Below are positions 5,929 through 8,070 of a stretch of 8,070 nucleotides of DNA, piece by piece. The stretch is from Bacteroidota bacterium (lineage in GTDB: Bacteria; Bacteroidota; Bacteroidia; Flavobacteriales; Flavobacteriaceae): the NCBI GenBank assembly GCA_024280815.1, contig JAJRPL010000247.1, positions 1-8,070 of the forward strand, read 5' to 3'. The first letter of the stretch is position 1. Each line of letters opens with the position of its first letter. The position numbers and the translations under genes were made by a program. The notes under the pieces were generated by a model. The model worked only from the letters and a program-made list of their open reading frames with translations. It was not told the DNA's origin and ran no database searches.

Positions 5929-7230
5929 TTACAATCTACTATGAGCTTTGTCTTTTGGTAAAATTGATTTCACATCAAAAATCACATGTTTTTCAGCTAC
6001 ATAAGAACTTAAATCTAGGGATAAAAATTCTTTATGAGAAACCGCTAAAATAATACTGTCATATGTTTTGTTAATATCTTTTTCATCACCAATCAAATCA
6101 ATACCATATTCATGTTTCACTTCTTCGGAACTAGCCCAAGGATCAAACACATCTACATTTACTTCAAATGACTCTAATTCTCTTACAATATCAATGGCTC
6201 TTGAATTTCTAATATCAGGACAATCTTCTTTAAAGGTAATTCCTAATACCAACACATTGGCGTCTTTAATGCTAATCCCTTTTTTGATCATCATTTTAAC
6301 CGTTTCCTGAGAAACAAAAGGCCCCATACTATCATTTAAGCGTCTTCCTGCCAAAATGATTTCAGGGTTATAGCCTAATTCCATTGCTTTTTGAGCTAAA
6401 TAATAAGGATCCACCCCTATACAATGCCCTCCAACCAAACCTGGTTTAAATGGTAAAAAGTTCCATTTGGTACCTGCTGCCTCTAGCACATCATTGGTAT
6501 CAATATCCATTAATCTAAAAATCTTAGCCAATTCATTAACAAAAGCAATATTGATATCTCTTTGTGAGTTCTCTATTACTTTTGCAGCCTCTGCTACTTT
6601 AATAGAAGGAGCTAAATGCGTACCAGCTACAATAATTGATTTATAAACTTCATCAACATATTGAGCAATTTCTGGTGTAGAACCTGAAGTGATTTTTAAA
6701 ATTTTAGTCACTGTATGTTCTTTGTCTCCTGGATTTATTCTTTCTGGAGAATATCCTGCATAAAAATCTTTATTAAATACCAATCCAGACACTTTTTCTA
6801 AAATAGGAATACATTCATCTTCTGTAGCTCCTGGAAACACCGTCGACTCATACACAACAACATCATCCTTAGCCAATACACTACCTACTGTTTCACTTGC
6901 TTTATATAGCGGAGTCAAATCAGGTCTATTACTCTTATCTACTGGTGTAGGGACTGTAACAACGTAGAAATTAGCAAATTCAATATCTTGCAAATTATCC
7001 GTCAACCAAAGACCCGTTGAACCACCCTTTAATATTTCTAAAGCATTAACATTTACACTTTCTAAATCTTCTGATGATGTTTCTAGTGTAAAATCATTAT
7101 TAGCCCTTAATTCATTGATACGTTTTGTATTGATATCAAAACCTACGACCTGATATTTTTTTGCAAATTCAACAGCTAAGGGCAGGCCTACATAACCTAA
7201 ACCAATAATAGCAATCTTTGTTTCTTTCAT
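5929..7230 (-). CDS. tviB: UDP-N-acetylhexosamine 6-dehydrogenase (TviB/WbpO type)
   Basis: NAD-dependent four-electron oxidation at C6 of a UDP-N-acetylhexosamine (UDP-GlcNAc for TviB, UDP-GalNAc for WbpO), giving an N-acetylated uronic acid precursor. The 433 residues show IGLGYVGLPLAVEFAKK (9-25), VTVPTPVD (91-98), ESTVFPGATE (128-137), GYSPERINPGDKEH (159-172), Lys217 and Asn221 in AAKVIENSQRD, and the catalytic Cys270 in GLVGGHCIGVDPYYLAQKA. LGITFKEDCPDIRNSRAID follows in the C-terminal domain. PERINPGDK and GGHCIGVDPYY set it apart from UDP-glucose dehydrogenase and match the TviB/WbpO group. The exact substrate (GlcNAc or GalNAc) cannot be read from sequence. A TviC/WbpP-type epimerase partner is not visible; the one epimerase here looks specific for UDP-glucuronate. 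The gene lies 91 bases after the kinase gene, in the same orientation. Confidence 0.92.
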   Translation of the reverse strand: MKETKIAIIGLGYVGLPLAVEFAKKYQVVGFDINTKRINELRANNDFTLETSSEDLESVNVNALEILKGGSTGLWLTDNLQDIEFANFYVVTVPTPVDKSNRPDLTPLYKASETVGSVLAKDDVVVYESTVFPGATEDECIPILEKVSGLVFNKDFYAGYSPERINPGDKEHTVTKILKITSGSTPEIAQYVDEVYKSIIVAGTHLAPSIKVAEAAKVIENSQRDINIAFVNELAKIFRLMDIDTNDVLEAAGTKWNFLPFKPGLVGGHCIGVDPYYLAQKAMELGYNPEIILAGRRLNDSMGPFVSQETVKMMIKKGISIKDANVLVLGITFKEDCPDIRNSRAIDIVRELESFEVNVDVFDPWASSEEVKHEYGIDLIGDEKDINKTYDSIILAVSHKEFLSLDLSSYVAEKHVIFDVKSILPKDKAHSRL

Positions 7231-7321
7231 TCTCTTTTCTTTAATTTTATTTAACTAGCAATCTTTATTATACACTCTATATTTTATATTTATAAGGACA
7301 AACGACTAAAATCTTAAAAAA

Positions 7322-8070
7322 TTATTTTTTAAATAGTCTTTTTACCCAAGGTAATTTTTTTTCATCAGTATGGTACCCATTATTGTACTTCCCATAACCA
7401 CCATAACCGTAACCATAACCGTAACCATAACCGTAACCATAACCGTAACCGTAAGTATCTTTTACTTTAAAGTCATTCAATACATAACTGATGTTTTTTA
7501 CTTCTTCATTTTTATATTTATCATCAATCATTTTTGGCATGCCACGTTGTGTATAGTTTTGTCTTACAATATACATGATGGCATCAGAATATTTAAACAA
7601 CTCAATAGCATCGGCAACTAAACCGACAGGAGGTGTATCAATAATAATGTAATCGTATTCTTCTTTTAAATAGTCCATTAAACTCTCCATCTGATCACTC
7701 AATAATAATTCTGAAGGGTTTGGTGGTACTGGTCCAGAAGTAATAATATCTAAATTTGGTACTTTGGTTTGTTGAATCACTTCTGTATAGTCTTTTTGAC
7801 CAATCAAATAATTTACAATACCGGCATCATTACCTACATTAAAATCAATATGCAGTTTTGGCTTCCTTAAATCCAACCCTAATAATATTGTTTTTTTATC
7901 ACTCATTGCAAAAACAGAAGCCATATTAATAGAACATAAGGTTTTCCCTTCCCCACTTACAGAAGAAGTAATTACTATGGTTTTCGATTTGACACCTTTT
8001 TTAAACAAGAATTGGATATTAGAACGCAAAGCTCTAAATGATTCAGCCATAGCAGATTTAGGCTTTTCAA
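7322..8070 (-). CDS. wzc: Wzc-type exopolysaccharide co-polymerase, C-terminal tyrosine kinase domain (cut by window edge)
   Basis: This is the cytoplasmic BY-kinase part of a polysaccharide co-polymerase; phosphorylation and dephosphorylation of its tyrosine tail control chain length and export in the Wzy pathway. The frame stays open past the Met at 8050 to the edge (EKPKSA before MAESFRALRSNIQFL), so that Met is internal and the periplasmic Wzz-like domain lies outside. Counting from that Met: Walker A SGEGKT (32-37), Walker A' LLGLDLRKP (57-64, Asp60), GPVPPNPSELL (107-116), Walker B IIIDTPPV (135-142, Asp138) and a tyrosine-rich tail from residue 200. The tail has nine Tyr-Gly units, then Tyr219, Tyr222 and Tyr226, and ends in a basic stretch, WVKRLFKK. 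It is the most upstream gene seen in the run and ties the sugar enzymes to a surface polysaccharide. Confidence 0.93.
   Translation of the reverse strand, partial: EKPKSAMAESFRALRSNIQFLFKKGVKSKTIVITSSVSGEGKTLCSINMASVFAMSDKKTILLGLDLRKPKLHIDFNVGNDAGIVNYLIGQKDYTEVIQQTKVPNLDIITSGPVPPNPSELLLSDQMESLMDYLKEEYDYIIIDTPPVGLVADAIELFKYSDAIMYIVRQNYTQRGMPKMIDDKYKNEEVKNISYVLNDFKVKDTYGYGYGYGYGYGYGYGYGGYGKYNNGYHTDEKKLPWVKRLFKK
7400..7453 (-). repeat. In-frame tandem repeat encoding nine Tyr-Gly units in the kinase tail
   Basis: Nine consecutive TAY-GGT codon pairs encode (Tyr-Gly)x9. TAC and TAT alternate through most of the array, so the DNA unit is 12 bases (two Tyr-Gly) with a 6-base half-unit; the alternation breaks at the N-terminal end, where two TAC follow each other. 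Every Gly is GGT. Units of 6 or 12 bases keep the frame, so slippage would change the number of tyrosines without breaking the kinase. Tyrosine clusters in this position are the autophosphorylation sites of known BY-kinases. Confidence 0.9.

Noticed and set aside
7231..7321. Promoter between wzc and the TviB-type gene
   Set aside because: No TANNTTTG match with a properly spaced TTG was found on the minus strand; readthrough from wzc is simpler.
7370..7621. Plus-strand frame rich in TITV repeats
   Set aside because: It is the opposite-strand shadow of the Tyr-Gly codons in the kinase gene.

Overview
This window reads as part of a capsule or exopolysaccharide locus from a member of the Bacteroidota, most likely a flavobacterium. 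The DNA is AT-rich. Start codons follow A-rich leaders rather than Shine-Dalgarno sequences. The one clear promoter has the TTG / TANNTTTG form used in this phylum. The proteins (TviB-type dehydrogenase, GDP-fucose synthase with the long Bacteroidetes insertion, Wzc-like kinase with a Tyr-Gly tail) resemble flavobacterial homologues. The species assignment is inference.

All convincing genes lie on the minus strand, so transcription runs from high to low coordinates. At the right edge (7322-8070) is the C-terminal tyrosine-kinase domain of a Wzc-type exopolysaccharide co-polymerase, cut by the window. Next come a TviB/WbpO-type UDP-N-acetylhexosamine dehydrogenase (5929-7230), UDP-glucose 6-dehydrogenase (4359-5687), UDP-glucuronate 4-epimerase (3199-4260), GDP-mannose 4,6-dehydratase (2027-3142) and GDP-L-fucose synthase (921-2034). 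The last of these is interrupted by two identical one-base losses in T runs. After a roughly 500-base intergenic region, the N-terminal half of dTDP-4-dehydrorhamnose reductase runs off the left edge (1-424).

Together the genes make activated sugars: UDP-GlcA, UDP-GalA, a UDP-HexNAc-uronic acid, GDP-L-fucose (if the broken gene works) and dTDP-L-rhamnose. The kinase would regulate polymer length and export. The predicted product is an acidic polysaccharide rich in uronic acids and 6-deoxysugars. No glycosyltransferase, flippase or polymerase gene is visible.

The non-coding DNA is the least ordinary part. The 241-base gap upstream of ugd holds ten perfect copies of a 7-base repeat next to a small palindromic element. 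The rfbD leader carries a related small hairpin. Between fcl and rfbD lies a block of about 235 bases with higher GC (about 45%) and dense inverted repeats that I cannot assign to a known family. The kinase gene carries its own in-frame 6/12-base tandem repeat encoding nine Tyr-Gly units. I see no clearly new multi-gene system; the points worth checking are the double frameshift, the tandem repeats and the hairpin block.
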